Source: CAYPUT01 sp046541715 (GTDB lineage: Bacteria; Spirochaetota; Spirochaetia; DSM-27196; PWMO01). From it: 64,000 nucleotides of DNA. Position numbers and translations under genes: made by a program. The stretch covers positions 1-64,000 of the forward strand of contig JBKHCS010000003.1 of assembly GCA_046541715.1 (NCBI GenBank), written 5' to 3'. Positions 24,825-33,058 of this stretch are shown here, one piece after another. Below the pieces are notes generated by a model that saw only the letters and a program-made list of their open reading frames with translations, did not search any database and had not been told where the DNA came from. Position 1 is the first letter of the stretch; each line of letters begins with the position of its first letter.

Positions 24825-25472
24825 CTATTCGACGACCGCGCTCGCTCGAAGGCGCAGCTTGACCGAAAGGACCGCGTAGCCGGAGGAGAGATCCTCCTTC
24901 TGTACGACGACCCGCTCGGGCACCTTGAGCCTTACGTTGGTAAAGTTCCAGATCGCGTCGATTCCCGCCTTGATCAGAAGATCCGCCACGGCCTGGGCAT
25001 GGGAGGATGGGACGGTGAGAATTGCGATCGTTATCTTCAGCTCCTGAATCTTCTCCGCCATCTGGTGGAGAGTGAAGACCGGCGTCTCGTGGATGCTCTT
25101 CCCGATCTTCTTCTTATCCATATCGAAGGAGGCGACGATGTTAAGCCCTCGTCGGCGGAACTCCCGGTAACCCATAAGCGCCGTTCCGAGGTTACCGGCA
25201 CCGACGATCGCCGCCCGGTGGTCCTTTTGCCATTCCAGAAACGAATAGATCGATTCGATCAGCTTGTCGACCGGGAAGCCGATCCGAGGCTTGCCGACAA
25301 TACCGGTAACCGCCAGATCCTTTCTGACTTGGATCGGCTCGAGCTCCAACTCTTCCGCGATCGTGGTACCGGAGATAAACTCCTTGCCCTCTCTCTGGGC
25401 GTTCTCTATGACGTGCAGATATGAAGGGAGCCGCTTTATCGTCGGCTGGCTTCCAAGCTTGGGTCTGCTCAT
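24825..25472 (-). CDS. rex: Redox-sensing transcriptional repressor Rex
   Basis: A 215-residue Rex. An N-terminal winged helix (residues 8-80: RLPSYLHVIEN, then EELELEPIQVRKDLAVTG) is followed by a Rossmann domain with AAIVGAGNLGTALMGY near 87-102 that senses the NADH/NAD+ ratio, and a C-terminal swapped helix. GGAGG with 8-nt spacing supports the ATG at 25472. The gene stands alone, divergent from the secreted propeller protein. I did not find a clear TTGTGAA-type Rex site in the divergent region. A perfect 8-bp hairpin (25539-25556) lies there instead. Confidence 0.95.
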   Translation of the reverse strand: MSRPKLGSQPTIKRLPSYLHVIENAQREGKEFISGTTIAEELELEPIQVRKDLAVTGIVGKPRIGFPVDKLIESIYSFLEWQKDHRAAIVGAGNLGTALMGYREFRRRGLNIVASFDMDKKKIGKSIHETPVFTLHQMAEKIQELKITIAILTVPSSHAQAVADLLIKAGIDAIWNFTNVRLKVPERVVVQKEDLSSGYAVLSVKLRLRASAVVE

Positions 25473-25538
25473 AGATCGAACCTCCAGAGAGTGCAATGAT
25501 TCCGGTTTTCACCGGGTGCGTCTGCGCTATGCAACAAA

Positions 25539-25556
25539 CGCCGGGAGCCCGGCGTA
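25539..25556. repeat. Perfect inverted repeat in the rex divergent region
   Basis: ACGCCGGG-AG-CCCGGCGT, a perfect 8-bp stem with a 2-nt centre, midway between rex (minus) and the plus-strand gene at 25605. It could be an operator or a hairpin at the rex 5' leader. It does not look like the known Rex site. Confidence 0.45.
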
Positions 25557-25604
25557 TTGCGCTTGAGTATAACGCAGTGTGCCTCTTTTTGGTAGGATCA
25601 GACA

Positions 25605-27284
25605 ATGGCCAAGCGGCATCTGAGGTATGCATTCCTTACGCTCTTGTTCTTCTCGGCGGCCGGCGTGCCTCTCTTCGGGCAGACCGGCGTCCTGCGTTAT
25701 GTAACCGGGGGGCTTTCTCCGGGGCCTCCCGCGTCCGTCGACGATCAGCTCTACGTTGTCTCCGAAGACCGCTATCTCTACGCCTTCGACTACGACGGTC
25801 TACGCCTCTGGCGTGCGGATCTGCGGCGGCGTCCCATCGGGCCCGCCGTACTAGGCCCCGACGGTACCATCTACGTGGCCCGGGACAACCGGGGGATTTC
25901 GGCGTACAACCGGCGGGGAGACCCTCTCTGGGACGCGGCGATTCGGGACATAACCTCCCCGCCGACGGTCACCCCCCGGGGTCTCCTGGTAGTTTCGCGA
26001 AACGGCGGCCGGATCTCCGTTCTTTCGCCCTCCGGCCGGCTTCTCAATTCCTTCCGGGGCCCCGGGACGTTTGGGGCCGAGCCGCTTCTTTCCTCGGACG
26101 GCTACCTGGTGCTTCGTGGGTCCGGAGGCGATCTCTCGATTGTCGACGGGGCCGGGAATCTTGTCCGGCAGACCTCGTTCTCCCGGGCCCCCTCAGCGGT
26201 CGCGGTTATCGAGGAAGGGGGCCTCGCCCTCGGTTTTGACGACGGTAGGCTACTCTTCCTCGACGCCGACGGCCAGCTCTCCGGAGAGTGGAGGGCCCCG
26301 GCGGGGATTCGGGATCTCCGAATCGGAGGAACGACCGTCGCCGTCATCCTGACCGACGGGGTCCTCTGGGTCCTGGACCGGGAAGACGGCCGGGTCTGGC
26401 AGGCGAAACCTCCTGATGCGTTTCTCTCCGGAGTAGCTGTCGGAGAGCAATTGATCGCGGCGGTGTCCCAGGGGGGACACCTCTTCTACTATTCCCCCGT
26501 GGGGGATCTCCTGAGGGAATATCAGCTTCCGGAGAAGCCCGGTCTCGGCGACCCGACTATTCTCGCCGGTGGCGGGGTCGCGGCGGTTGGGTCGAACTGG
26601 GTCGTCTACCTCTTTTCGACCGACGAGGAGAGCTGTGCGGCGCCATGGGGCTGTTATCGAGGGGGCCCGGAGCTACCCGGCCGAAGCAACGATCCAGGCG
26701 CCCGAGACCTCTTCTTACCCTCGGGCGTCGAAGGGAGCCTCGAGAGGATCTACTTCGAAAGGCTTCTCTTGTCCGACGATCCGGAGGAGCGCCGGACCGG
26801 TCTCGACGCCGTCGCCTCGCGGCTCGAGGAGGGACGCCTGGGGTCCATCCGGGTATACATCGTTCCCCTCCTTCGGAGCCTTGCCTTGGAGACACGAGGG
26901 CTCGGTAGATCCGCCGAAGAACGGCGCCGGGCTATCGGTATCCTCGGCCGGATTGGCACCTACGAGGCCACAGGGGCCCTCTCGGACCTCGTTACGGGAG
27001 TCGAGGTGGATCTTCTCGAAAGCCTTGCCGAAGCGCTGGGAGGGCTTGGGAGCGATCCTACCGGGAGGGCGGCACGCTCCCTCCACCGGGTTCTTCTGCG
27101 AGAACCGAGTCCCCGTGTCGCCGGGGCTGTGGTCGAGGCTGCCGGCCGCTTGGTGGCGTACGCCGGAAGGATCTATTCGCCGTCGATCGAGGACATCATC
27201 TTGGAAATCTCGCAAGGTCGCTACCCGCTATCCCTAAAGAGGCGGGCATACCGCATCGGCTCCCTTGAATCCCTTGAGCCCTGA
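25605..27284 (+). CDS. Secreted PQQ-like beta-propeller protein with helical C-terminus
   Basis: A 559-residue exported protein. A signal peptide (1-26, ending PLFGQ) is followed by PQQ/WD-like blades at about 40-345, with repeats of the form DDQLYVVSEDRYLYAFDYDGLRLW, GTIYVARDNRGISAYNRRGDPLW and GDLSIVDGAGNLV. Residues 380-550 are helical and HEAT-like (RRRAIGILGRIGTYEATGALSDLV). A TAGGAT hexamer (25593-25598) sits 6 nt before the ATG and no Shine-Dalgarno is visible, suggesting a leaderless message. BamB-like propellers are a distant comparison, but this is not BamB. The function is unknown. Confidence 0.75.
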   Translation: MAKRHLRYAFLTLLFFSAAGVPLFGQTGVLRYVTGGLSPGPPASVDDQLYVVSEDRYLYAFDYDGLRLWRADLRRRPIGPAVLGPDGTIYVARDNRGISAYNRRGDPLWDAAIRDITSPPTVTPRGLLVVSRNGGRISVLSPSGRLLNSFRGPGTFGAEPLLSSDGYLVLRGSGGDLSIVDGAGNLVRQTSFSRAPSAVAVIEEGGLALGFDDGRLLFLDADGQLSGEWRAPAGIRDLRIGGTTVAVILTDGVLWVLDREDGRVWQAKPPDAFLSGVAVGEQLIAAVSQGGHLFYYSPVGDLLREYQLPEKPGLGDPTILAGGGVAAVGSNWVVYLFSTDEESCAAPWGCYRGGPELPGRSNDPGARDLFLPSGVEGSLERIYFERLLLSDDPEERRTGLDAVASRLEEGRLGSIRVYIVPLLRSLALETRGLGRSAEERRRAIGILGRIGTYEATGALSDLVTGVEVDLLESLAEALGGLGSDPTGRAARSLHRVLLREPSPRVAGAVVEAAGRLVAYAGRIYSPSIEDIILEISQGRYPLSLKRRAYRIGSLESLEP

Positions 27285-27326
27285 GCTATAATCGAAGTAC
27301 GAACGACGCCAAGGAGGCTCCACATA

Positions 27327-28847
27327 ATGCTTGCGAAACGTTTCTTGCGACGCCCGGCTCTTACCGCGGTCCTCCTTGCGTTGCTCTGGCCCCTCTCGGT
27401 TCTCGGGCAGACCTCCCTCGAGGTAGATGAAGAGGAGCTCGAGTCTCAGATCGACCGGTCGGTAGAGTTTCAGAACTATACCGGCCCCTACGACCGGATC
27501 GATCCGGCGCAGGAGATCTTCGATATCGGTCGTTCTCTCGCCGCCCAAGCCACCGCCCCGGGGGGCCGGGGACGGATCGGGAATAGCTACCGGATAGTGC
27601 GGGCGACGGACCCGGAAGTCCTCGAAGGGCTCGACGGCGACATTCTCTACATCCTGCCGGAGGGGCGGGTGGACCACATCGATAATGTTCGTCGAATTCT
27701 CGCCGGGTACCTCGAGGAGGCCTACGACTACAGCCGCCCCGACGCCTTGCTTCTCGCGGAGCTTGTTACCATCTATAACGCCATTTACCGGGGCGATCTC
27801 GATTTCTACCGGGGTCGGTACAAGGACGTGGTCATCCGCAATCTGTCGCCGAATAACGTCGGGATCTCGACCCTCTATTCCGACTGGCCCGGGGCCACCG
27901 AACTGGTTACCCCCCTCGACCGCGGCGCCGAGCCGGGGCGCCTAAGGTCCATCGATCCGGTCGAGCTGACCGACGAAAACGTCGAACAGGAGCTCCGGGA
28001 GCGGGAGGACCGGGGCATCGAGACCCGGGAGGATGCCGTCGACCTGATGGAGCGGGCGATCGACCAGGAAGAAGAGCGCGTCCGGGAGGAGGAAGAGGCC
28101 ATCGCCGAGGCAGAGGAGGAGCTCCGGCGGCGGGAGGAGGAGCTCCGGCAGGACGCCGAGGAGGCTACCACCGAAGAGGAACGGCAGCGCATCGACGAGG
28201 AACAAGCGGAAACCGACGAGGAGCGCCAAGAGCTATCGGAGCGTCGTGAAGCGGTAGAGGAGGAGCGGGAGGACGTCGAGGAGCTCACCGAGGCGGTAAG
28301 GGAGCGTCGCGAGCGTATCGCCGAAGACCGGCGGGAGCTTTTGGGCGCCGCGGAGAGCGCCGCCGAGGCCGGTCAGGTGCTCTTTCTCCGGGTCGGGGAA
28401 CGGGGAGACGGGCCTCTCGGTCAGCTGGTCTACGTCGATGCGGAGACGGGACGGGTGGAAACCGAGTCGCCGGTCGCGACGGTTACCAGCCGTGCCTATG
28501 AGCGCATTTCGGGGGACCTTCTCCTCGTCGGGGAATCCGACGGTCGCTCACGGTTGCTCCTCTTCAACTCCGAAGACTTGACCGTTCGCCTCTCGGGAGA
28601 GGACGAGATCTTCCCGCGAAGCATTCTCGTCGTGCGGGACGGGGGCCGGGAGATCTACGCGGTTGTCCGGGCCGACGGGGGGTGGCATCTTGGCCGGTTC
28701 GACGATACCCTGTCGCTCCGGGAGCGCTCGACACTGGTGGTAACCCCCTACACGAACGTCGAGTTCGGCGAAGAACGGGTCTGGGTTCAGGGGCAGGACG
28801 GGGGAATAGTCGGTCTCGATTCTGGGACCTTGGATCGGCTTCCGTAG
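27327..28847 (+). CDS. P83/100-family spirochaete antigen homologue
   Basis: A 506-residue exported protein. The signal peptide (1-27, ending VLGQ) is followed by a conserved domain (30-215) that includes VEFQNYTGPYDRID, a P83/100-like signature. A long charged coiled coil occupies about 218-345 (EEERVREEEEAIAEAEEELRRREEEL), and a beta-rich C-terminal domain (350-506) looks propeller-like. This matches the Borrelia P83/P100 antigen family in architecture. A strong AAGGAGG site precedes the ATG. A perfect palindrome follows the stop by 11 nt. The molecular role of the family is not established. Confidence 0.85.
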   Translation: MLAKRFLRRPALTAVLLALLWPLSVLGQTSLEVDEEELESQIDRSVEFQNYTGPYDRIDPAQEIFDIGRSLAAQATAPGGRGRIGNSYRIVRATDPEVLEGLDGDILYILPEGRVDHIDNVRRILAGYLEEAYDYSRPDALLLAELVTIYNAIYRGDLDFYRGRYKDVVIRNLSPNNVGISTLYSDWPGATELVTPLDRGAEPGRLRSIDPVELTDENVEQELREREDRGIETREDAVDLMERAIDQEEERVREEEEAIAEAEEELRRREEELRQDAEEATTEEERQRIDEEQAETDEERQELSERREAVEEEREDVEELTEAVRERRERIAEDRRELLGAAESAAEAGQVLFLRVGERGDGPLGQLVYVDAETGRVETESPVATVTSRAYERISGDLLLVGESDGRSRLLLFNSEDLTVRLSGEDEIFPRSILVVRDGGREIYAVVRADGGWHLGRFDDTLSLRERSTLVVTPYTNVEFGEERVWVQGQDGGIVGLDSGTLDRLP

Positions 28848-28858
28848 CAGGTTTCGAT

Positions 28859-28880
28859 GTATCAACAAGCTTGTTGATAC
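28859..28880. repeat. Dispersed palindrome, copy A
   Basis: A perfect 22-bp palindrome with half-sites ATCAAC and GTTGAT around AAGCTT, between the convergent ends of the P83/100 gene and the ParB-domain gene. Two near-copies occur at 42890 and 43014. There is no T-tract on either side, so it is not a standard terminator. Confidence 0.7.
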
Positions 28881-28886
28881 GTAGGG

Positions 28887-29333
28887 CTACTTCTTGCCCC
28901 GGCGGAAGATCTTGCGGAATAGGCTTACGATCGCCTGCCAGATCTTCTTGAAAAGGCCGGGATTTTTCAGGCGGTCGAGACGAATGTAGGCATCCGCAAG
29001 CTCGTCGGTACTCAGGTTCTTGCGCTGGGTGTTCTCGTCGATTTCAACCTCGAGGAGCGCCGTTTCTTGGTTGGTGTCGATAATAGATGCCGTAATCCGC
29101 TGCCACCCAAGGCGGCGGGCCGCCTCTAATCGACGATGCCCCGCGACCAGCTGCCGGTCTCGGGTAATCACGATGGGATTCAGAAGCCCGTGGCGCCGCA
29201 TGCTGTCCATGAGCAAGGTCAAGTCTCCCAGGTTCTTCCGTATCCGCTTACGGATAAGGACATCTCCCACCGCGATCTGCACGAGCTCCCGCTCGGAAGA
29301 GGGGAGGTTATCCTTTGCCGGTTGTCTTTTCAT
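28887..29333 (-). CDS. ParB N-terminal-domain protein
   Basis: A 148-residue protein with a ParB/Srx-type domain at 15-105 (VQIAVGDVLIRKRIRK, LLNPIVITRDRQLVAGHRRLEAARRLGW, ENTQRKNLSTDELA). The ParB GERRxRA loop is present as GHRRLEAA. It lacks the central helix-turn-helix and the dimerisation domain of real ParB, and instead ends in an aromatic/basic amphipathic helix (FKKIWQAIVSLFRKIFRRGKK) that may touch the membrane. It therefore is probably not a chromosome partition ParB. A role as a CTP-type switch is speculation. It follows the PBP gene by 17 nt. Confidence 0.75.
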   Translation of the reverse strand: MKRQPAKDNLPSSERELVQIAVGDVLIRKRIRKNLGDLTLLMDSMRRHGLLNPIVITRDRQLVAGHRRLEAARRLGWQRITASIIDTNQETALLEVEIDENTQRKNLSTDELADAYIRLDRLKNPGLFKKIWQAIVSLFRKIFRRGKK

Positions 29334-29350
29334 GATCCATCCGATGGCTC

Positions 29351-31885
29351 TTAGTCGAGAAGAGGATTCCCTTCCTCCGCTGAACGGTTTCCGTCCTCGG
29401 AACTCAACCCCGGGTCGAGATCCAGGGTAAAGTCGAGTTCGAAGGAACCGCGGTCAAAATCCTCGCCGAGCTCCGGAGAGCCTGTGCTGAGTGAAAAATT
29501 CTGATTCGTGATGCTTCGCCGCAGCCTGTCCACGAGGACCGGCTGCTGCTCCCGCTCAAAGTCCTCGAGTCGATCGAACTCCTTCGGTTGCGTTCCCGAC
29601 AGGAAGACCTCTTCGATTACGCGGCCGGTGTAGTTCTCCGTCGGCAGGAGGCCCGACCGGGCGGTAACGCGAACCCGGGTTATTCCGGAGGTCGGCTCGG
29701 GAAACTCCCGGGGCTCGAGGCCTTCGTGTATCTCTTTCATGTATCGGGCCCAGACGGGACCCGCGGTTACGGCCCCGGTCTGGTTGGTTCCCAACGAGTT
29801 GCTGCCACCCCGGTCGAATCCGAACCAGATTGCCGTCGTGTAGTACGGGGTAAAGCCGAGGGTCCAGGCGTCGGCCCAATTCTGGGTGGTTCCGGTCTTT
29901 CCGGCGGTCGGCTGATCGAATCCGTCGACGAGCGATTCGGCCCACCTCAAGGTCCCGCTTTCGACGGTGGTCTGGAGCATATCGGTCATAATGTACGCCG
30001 TCTGGGGGCTGATAATCTGGGCGTCTTGGCCTTTCCGTTGCTGGTCTATCCGAAGGTCCTGTTCCGGCTCCATGATGATGCGGCCGTTGCGGTCCTCGAT
30101 GTAGCGAATGCCGATGGGTACTACCTCTTGGCCTTGGTTCGCGATAGTGGCGAACGCCTTCGCCATCTCGATCGGGGCAACTTCGACGATGCCGAGACCC
30201 ACGGGATACCGGCGTACCAGGTTACGACGCACCATGTCCTCTTCGGGAATGCCGAGGAGGCGCCGGGTGGTCGTGAGAGCCTCGGTAAACCCAACTCGCT
30301 CGAGAATTCTCAAGGAAGGCACGTTCATTGACTGCGCCAGGGCGTGCCGGACGAGGACCGGCCCCTTCCATTCGCCCCGGTAGTTCTGAGGCGTGTAGGG
30401 GGTCCCGTCGTCGTTCCAGAAGACCACCGGAGAGTCGTAGATCATCGTGGCGGGTGTTATGACTTTGTTCTCGATCGCCGCCGAGTAGTACAACGGTTTG
30501 AAGGAGGACCCCGGTTCTACGGAGGCGTCGACCGCCCGGTTGAACTGGTTCCGGGCTTCGAAGCGGCTACCTCCTACCATGGCCAGTATACGGCCCGTGC
30601 CGTTCTCCAGAGTAATCAGCGCCCCTTCGACGGTCGTGCGTCTTGCCTCGAGTTCGGTCGTCGCGTAGGACACCTGGACGGCGTCCCGAATCTCGGTGTC
30701 GTCGCTCCCGAAGAGGAGGGCGACGGCGTCGACGATCGGGTTGAGCTCTTCCCGGTAGTAGGATTTGGCCTCCTGGAGCTGCTTCGCGTTGCCGATTCGG
30801 AAGTCGCCGATATTGAACGCCAAGGACAAGAGATCTATGACCGGGACGAGATCGTTTCCCTCCGTCGACCGCCGAGAGGAGTTGCTCTGGTAGATCCGGT
30901 TTGCCGATTCGAGGCCCTCTTGCATGTAGCGGTCCGCCGCCGCCTGGTAGTCCAGGTCGAGGGTGGTGTAGACGGTAAACCCGTCCCGGTTTATGTCGAG
31001 GCTCCCGAGTAGCAGCTCGTTTTCCAGTTGATAGCGAACGTACTCGCTAAAGAAGGGGGCTCGGTCCTCCCGCTCAAAGAACGCCGTCGAGGTGCTCGCC
31101 CGCGTGAAATCGTAGTTGCTCCAGTACGCCTCGAATGATTCGTCGACCCGGGACTGGGTGGTGTATCCCAGCTCGACCATCTGATCGAGGATTGTCCGTT
31201 GCATTCTCCGAGCCTCGTTCGGCCGACGTATCGGCGAGTAGAGCGACGGGTTGGCCAACTGGATAACCAGAAGGGCCGATTCGGCGATGGTGATGTCCCG
31301 GGCCGAGTGGCCGAAGTAATACTGGCTTGCGGCTTCCACGCCGTAGTTTCCATGACCGAAGAACATTGTGTTCAGGTACTTCTCGAGAATCTCGTACTTG
31401 GTCCAGTGCCGTTCGAGTTGTAGGGCCCACCAAAGCTCCCGGAGCTTCCGAGTTACCGAAAACTCGCTTCGGTCGGCGTAAAGGTGGCCCGCAAGCTGTT
31501 GCGTAAGGGTACTTCCGCCGCCGGAGTAGGAACCCCTCAACAGGTCGAAGGCCGCCTTTGAAGTCCGGACGAAGTCGAATCCGTTGTGATCGAAGAATCG
31601 CCTGTCTTCCCGGGTAATCAGGGCGTAGATAAGATGCCTCGGAAGCTCGTCGATCGTAACGAGCTCCCGGTTTTCATCCGAAAAGAACTCGGTAATCAGG
31701 CGGCCTTTGACATCCAGAATCTCGGATGGGAGCGCCGCAACTTGAGTTCCGACGCTCTCGAGGTCGCCGACGTTTCTCACGGAGGCTATGGCTAATCCGG
31801 TCGTAATCCCGAGGGTCAGCGCCATCGCCCCGGCGACGGCAAGGGCAACTCGGAGAACCACCCGGCGTTTTCTCTTTGGACTCAT
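29351..31885 (-). CDS. Bifunctional class A penicillin-binding protein (PBP1a type)
   Basis: An 844-residue peptidoglycan polymerase. A cytoplasmic basic tail and one membrane helix (10-33) lead to the GT51 transglycosylase domain with EDRRFFDHNGFD near 92-103 and GGGSTLTQQLAGH near 121-133. The transpeptidase domain has the SxxK serine in EPGSSFKPLYY, the SxN triad in AQSMNVPSLR and KTGTT near 653. It has its own promoter just after the upstream terminator, with the -10 seven nt from the ATG and no Shine-Dalgarno. The C-terminal 60 residues are acidic and probably disordered. Confidence 0.95.
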   Translation of the reverse strand: MSPKRKRRVVLRVALAVAGAMALTLGITTGLAIASVRNVGDLESVGTQVAALPSEILDVKGRLITEFFSDENRELVTIDELPRHLIYALITREDRRFFDHNGFDFVRTSKAAFDLLRGSYSGGGSTLTQQLAGHLYADRSEFSVTRKLRELWWALQLERHWTKYEILEKYLNTMFFGHGNYGVEAASQYYFGHSARDITIAESALLVIQLANPSLYSPIRRPNEARRMQRTILDQMVELGYTTQSRVDESFEAYWSNYDFTRASTSTAFFEREDRAPFFSEYVRYQLENELLLGSLDINRDGFTVYTTLDLDYQAAADRYMQEGLESANRIYQSNSSRRSTEGNDLVPVIDLLSLAFNIGDFRIGNAKQLQEAKSYYREELNPIVDAVALLFGSDDTEIRDAVQVSYATTELEARRTTVEGALITLENGTGRILAMVGGSRFEARNQFNRAVDASVEPGSSFKPLYYSAAIENKVITPATMIYDSPVVFWNDDGTPYTPQNYRGEWKGPVLVRHALAQSMNVPSLRILERVGFTEALTTTRRLLGIPEEDMVRRNLVRRYPVGLGIVEVAPIEMAKAFATIANQGQEVVPIGIRYIEDRNGRIIMEPEQDLRIDQQRKGQDAQIISPQTAYIMTDMLQTTVESGTLRWAESLVDGFDQPTAGKTGTTQNWADAWTLGFTPYYTTAIWFGFDRGGSNSLGTNQTGAVTAGPVWARYMKEIHEGLEPREFPEPTSGITRVRVTARSGLLPTENYTGRVIEEVFLSGTQPKEFDRLEDFEREQQPVLVDRLRRSITNQNFSLSTGSPELGEDFDRGSFELDFTLDLDPGLSSEDGNRSAEEGNPLLD

Positions 31886-31892
31886 CAGGGGT

Positions 31893-31922
31893 AGGGTAGG
31901 GAGAGCCGCAAAGCTTTGTCAA
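31893..31922 (-). promoter_or_regulatory. Candidate promoter of the PBP gene
   Basis: On the minus strand TTGACA (plus-strand 31917-31922), an 18-bp spacer and TACCCT (31893-31898). The predicted start is at 31886-31885, the start codon itself. The sequence before the ATG is C-rich with no ribosome binding site. Confidence 0.55.
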
Positions 31923-31927
31923 GCGAG

Positions 31928-31958
31928 AAAAAAAGAGGGCCGGCCAAAAGGCCGGCCC
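31928..31958 (-). terminator. Intrinsic terminator
   Basis: On the minus strand a perfect 9-bp stem GGGCCGGCC/GGCCGGCCC (31937-31945 with 31950-31958) with a TTTT loop is followed by a 7-T run (31928-31934). It closes both the envelope operon and the putative structured RNA upstream of it. Confidence 0.92.
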
Positions 31959-32072
31959 AGACGATCGGTTATCGGCTAATATAGTAAACTGGGAGGGGAA
32001 CTATATTAAGTAACCGACACTCTATTTATCGTCTCACGACGATGCTTGCTTAACTAAGATCTTTACTCTTCT
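31928..32072 (-). ncRNA. Putative structured RNA (small RNA or 3'-UTR RNA)
   Basis: A 140-nt intergenic stretch on the minus strand has three nested features. There is a hairpin ATCGTC-GTGA-GACGAT (32043-32028) capped by a GNRA tetraloop. There is a two-part stem TCGGTTA/TAACCGA (32017-32011 with 31971-31965) and TAATATAGT/ACTATATTA (32008-32000 with 31985-31977) ending in a 14-nt loop that carries TCCCCTCCC. The intrinsic terminator follows. GACGAT (32033-32028) can instead pair with ATCGTC (31965-31960), so two folds compete. An extended -10 (TGATATAAT) upstream could make it an independent transcript. It matches no RNA family I know. The pyrimidine loop could pair with Shine-Dalgarno sequences, which is inference. 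Confidence 0.55.
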
Positions 32073-33058
32073 CTTACCATTATATCAAGAGACAGAACAA
32101 TTTCGTAGTCTTTCTTCGGCTCAACTTGAAATCGGCGACTCACCGAAAAATCTCCGAGCTCGAAGAGAATCGTGTGAGTCCCGGGATCCAGCGAGAGCGG
32201 CTCGTTTCGATTCCAGGGGATCCCGTTGACGAAGAGCTCGGCGTCCCGGGGGGCGTCGACGGTAATCTCCGACTTCGGTCGCTTGAGCTCGATGGTCATT
32301 TCCGCTATCGTGCCGCGCTCGACTCCGAACGTGACGGTCTCGTTTTCGAATAGCTGAGACTCGAGGGAGAGTCGATGGAGCCCCGTCGCGAGGACGATAT
32401 CGTCTCCCGTGTAGTCGACCTCTTCCCCGTCGATCGAGAGGGAGAAGTTCCGAAACGCTCCCTGGGCCTCCCGGATCTCCTCACCCTCGGGAGTCATTAT
32501 CGAAAGCCTCAATGCTCCCCGGTCCAAGAGGAGCGGTCGGGCTGTGACGATAAAGCGGCCCTCCGCCGCTGCGGGGGTAATCCCCTTCATAACCGGGATA
32601 ATGGAGAACACCAGAGGATAGGATTCGACACCAAGGGGGGCCGGCGCGACCCGGGCATCCACGGTGGACCGGAGCCGGTGGTCCGAGACGGCAGGGACGC
32701 TGTAGAAGAACCGGGCGCCGAGTGGAATCGGCTCGAGGGCGACCCGGGTACCCTGAAGGGTCATCACCGAGGGTTCCGGTTCCGGGGAGACGTCCCGGAG
32801 AACGTAGAGAGCGAAACTCCCGGGAAACTCTTGGGCCGATGCGGGAACCTGAATTTCCAACTGAACCCCCCGAAGAAATCGGTGGTCCCCCTCTATGTCG
32901 AGAGCGCCGAGATCGTTCATTCCGAGGTCGAATCGTTTCGCGGTGCCGGCTTCAATCACCAGGGTCTCAACCCGCTCTACGCTACCCCGCAGGGTCTCAC
33001 TGAATCCTGATTGAAACGAAGAAAGGAGGAATAGGATAAGAAGAGCGAACGACTTCAT
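32063..33058 (-). CDS. Secreted protein of unknown function
   Basis: A 331-residue exported protein. A signal peptide (1-20, ending FSE) is followed by beta-rich sequence without a recognised enzymatic motif. The last 90 residues (SEITVDAPRDAELFVNGIPW, then LSLDPGTHTILFELGDFSVSRRFQV) resemble a PEGA-type immunoglobulin-like domain, often found in envelope proteins. It is the last gene of the eight-gene minus-strand operon. Its start overlaps the M23 peptidase stop by 4 nt. The end of the gene appears to contain the promoter of the structured RNA. Confidence 0.75.
   Translation of the reverse strand: MKSFALLILFLLSSFQSGFSETLRGSVERVETLVIEAGTAKRFDLGMNDLGALDIEGDHRFLRGVQLEIQVPASAQEFPGSFALYVLRDVSPEPEPSVMTLQGTRVALEPIPLGARFFYSVPAVSDHRLRSTVDARVAPAPLGVESYPLVFSIIPVMKGITPAAAEGRFIVTARPLLLDRGALRLSIMTPEGEEIREAQGAFRNFSLSIDGEEVDYTGDDIVLATGLHRLSLESQLFENETVTFGVERGTIAEMTIELKRPKSEITVDAPRDAELFVNGIPWNRNEPLSLDPGTHTILFELGDFSVSRRFQVEPKKDYEIVLSLDIMVREE
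32079..32087 (-). promoter_or_regulatory. Extended -10 element within the 3' end of the upstream gene
   Basis: On the minus strand TGA-TATAAT gives a perfect -10 (plus-strand 32079-32084) with the extended TG dinucleotide. No good -35 is found 16-18 bp upstream. The predicted start is near 32072, giving a transcript of about 145 nt up to the terminator. Confidence 0.45.

Noticed and set aside
28859..28880. Palindrome beside the ParB-domain gene as a parS site
   Set aside because: It does not match the parS consensus TGTTTCACGTGAAACA, and the protein lacks the ParB helix-turn-helix.
31986..31999. Loop read on the plus strand as a strong Shine-Dalgarno (GGGAGGGG)
   Set aside because: No start codon follows at a suitable distance in an open frame, and the terminator and promoter both point to the minus strand.
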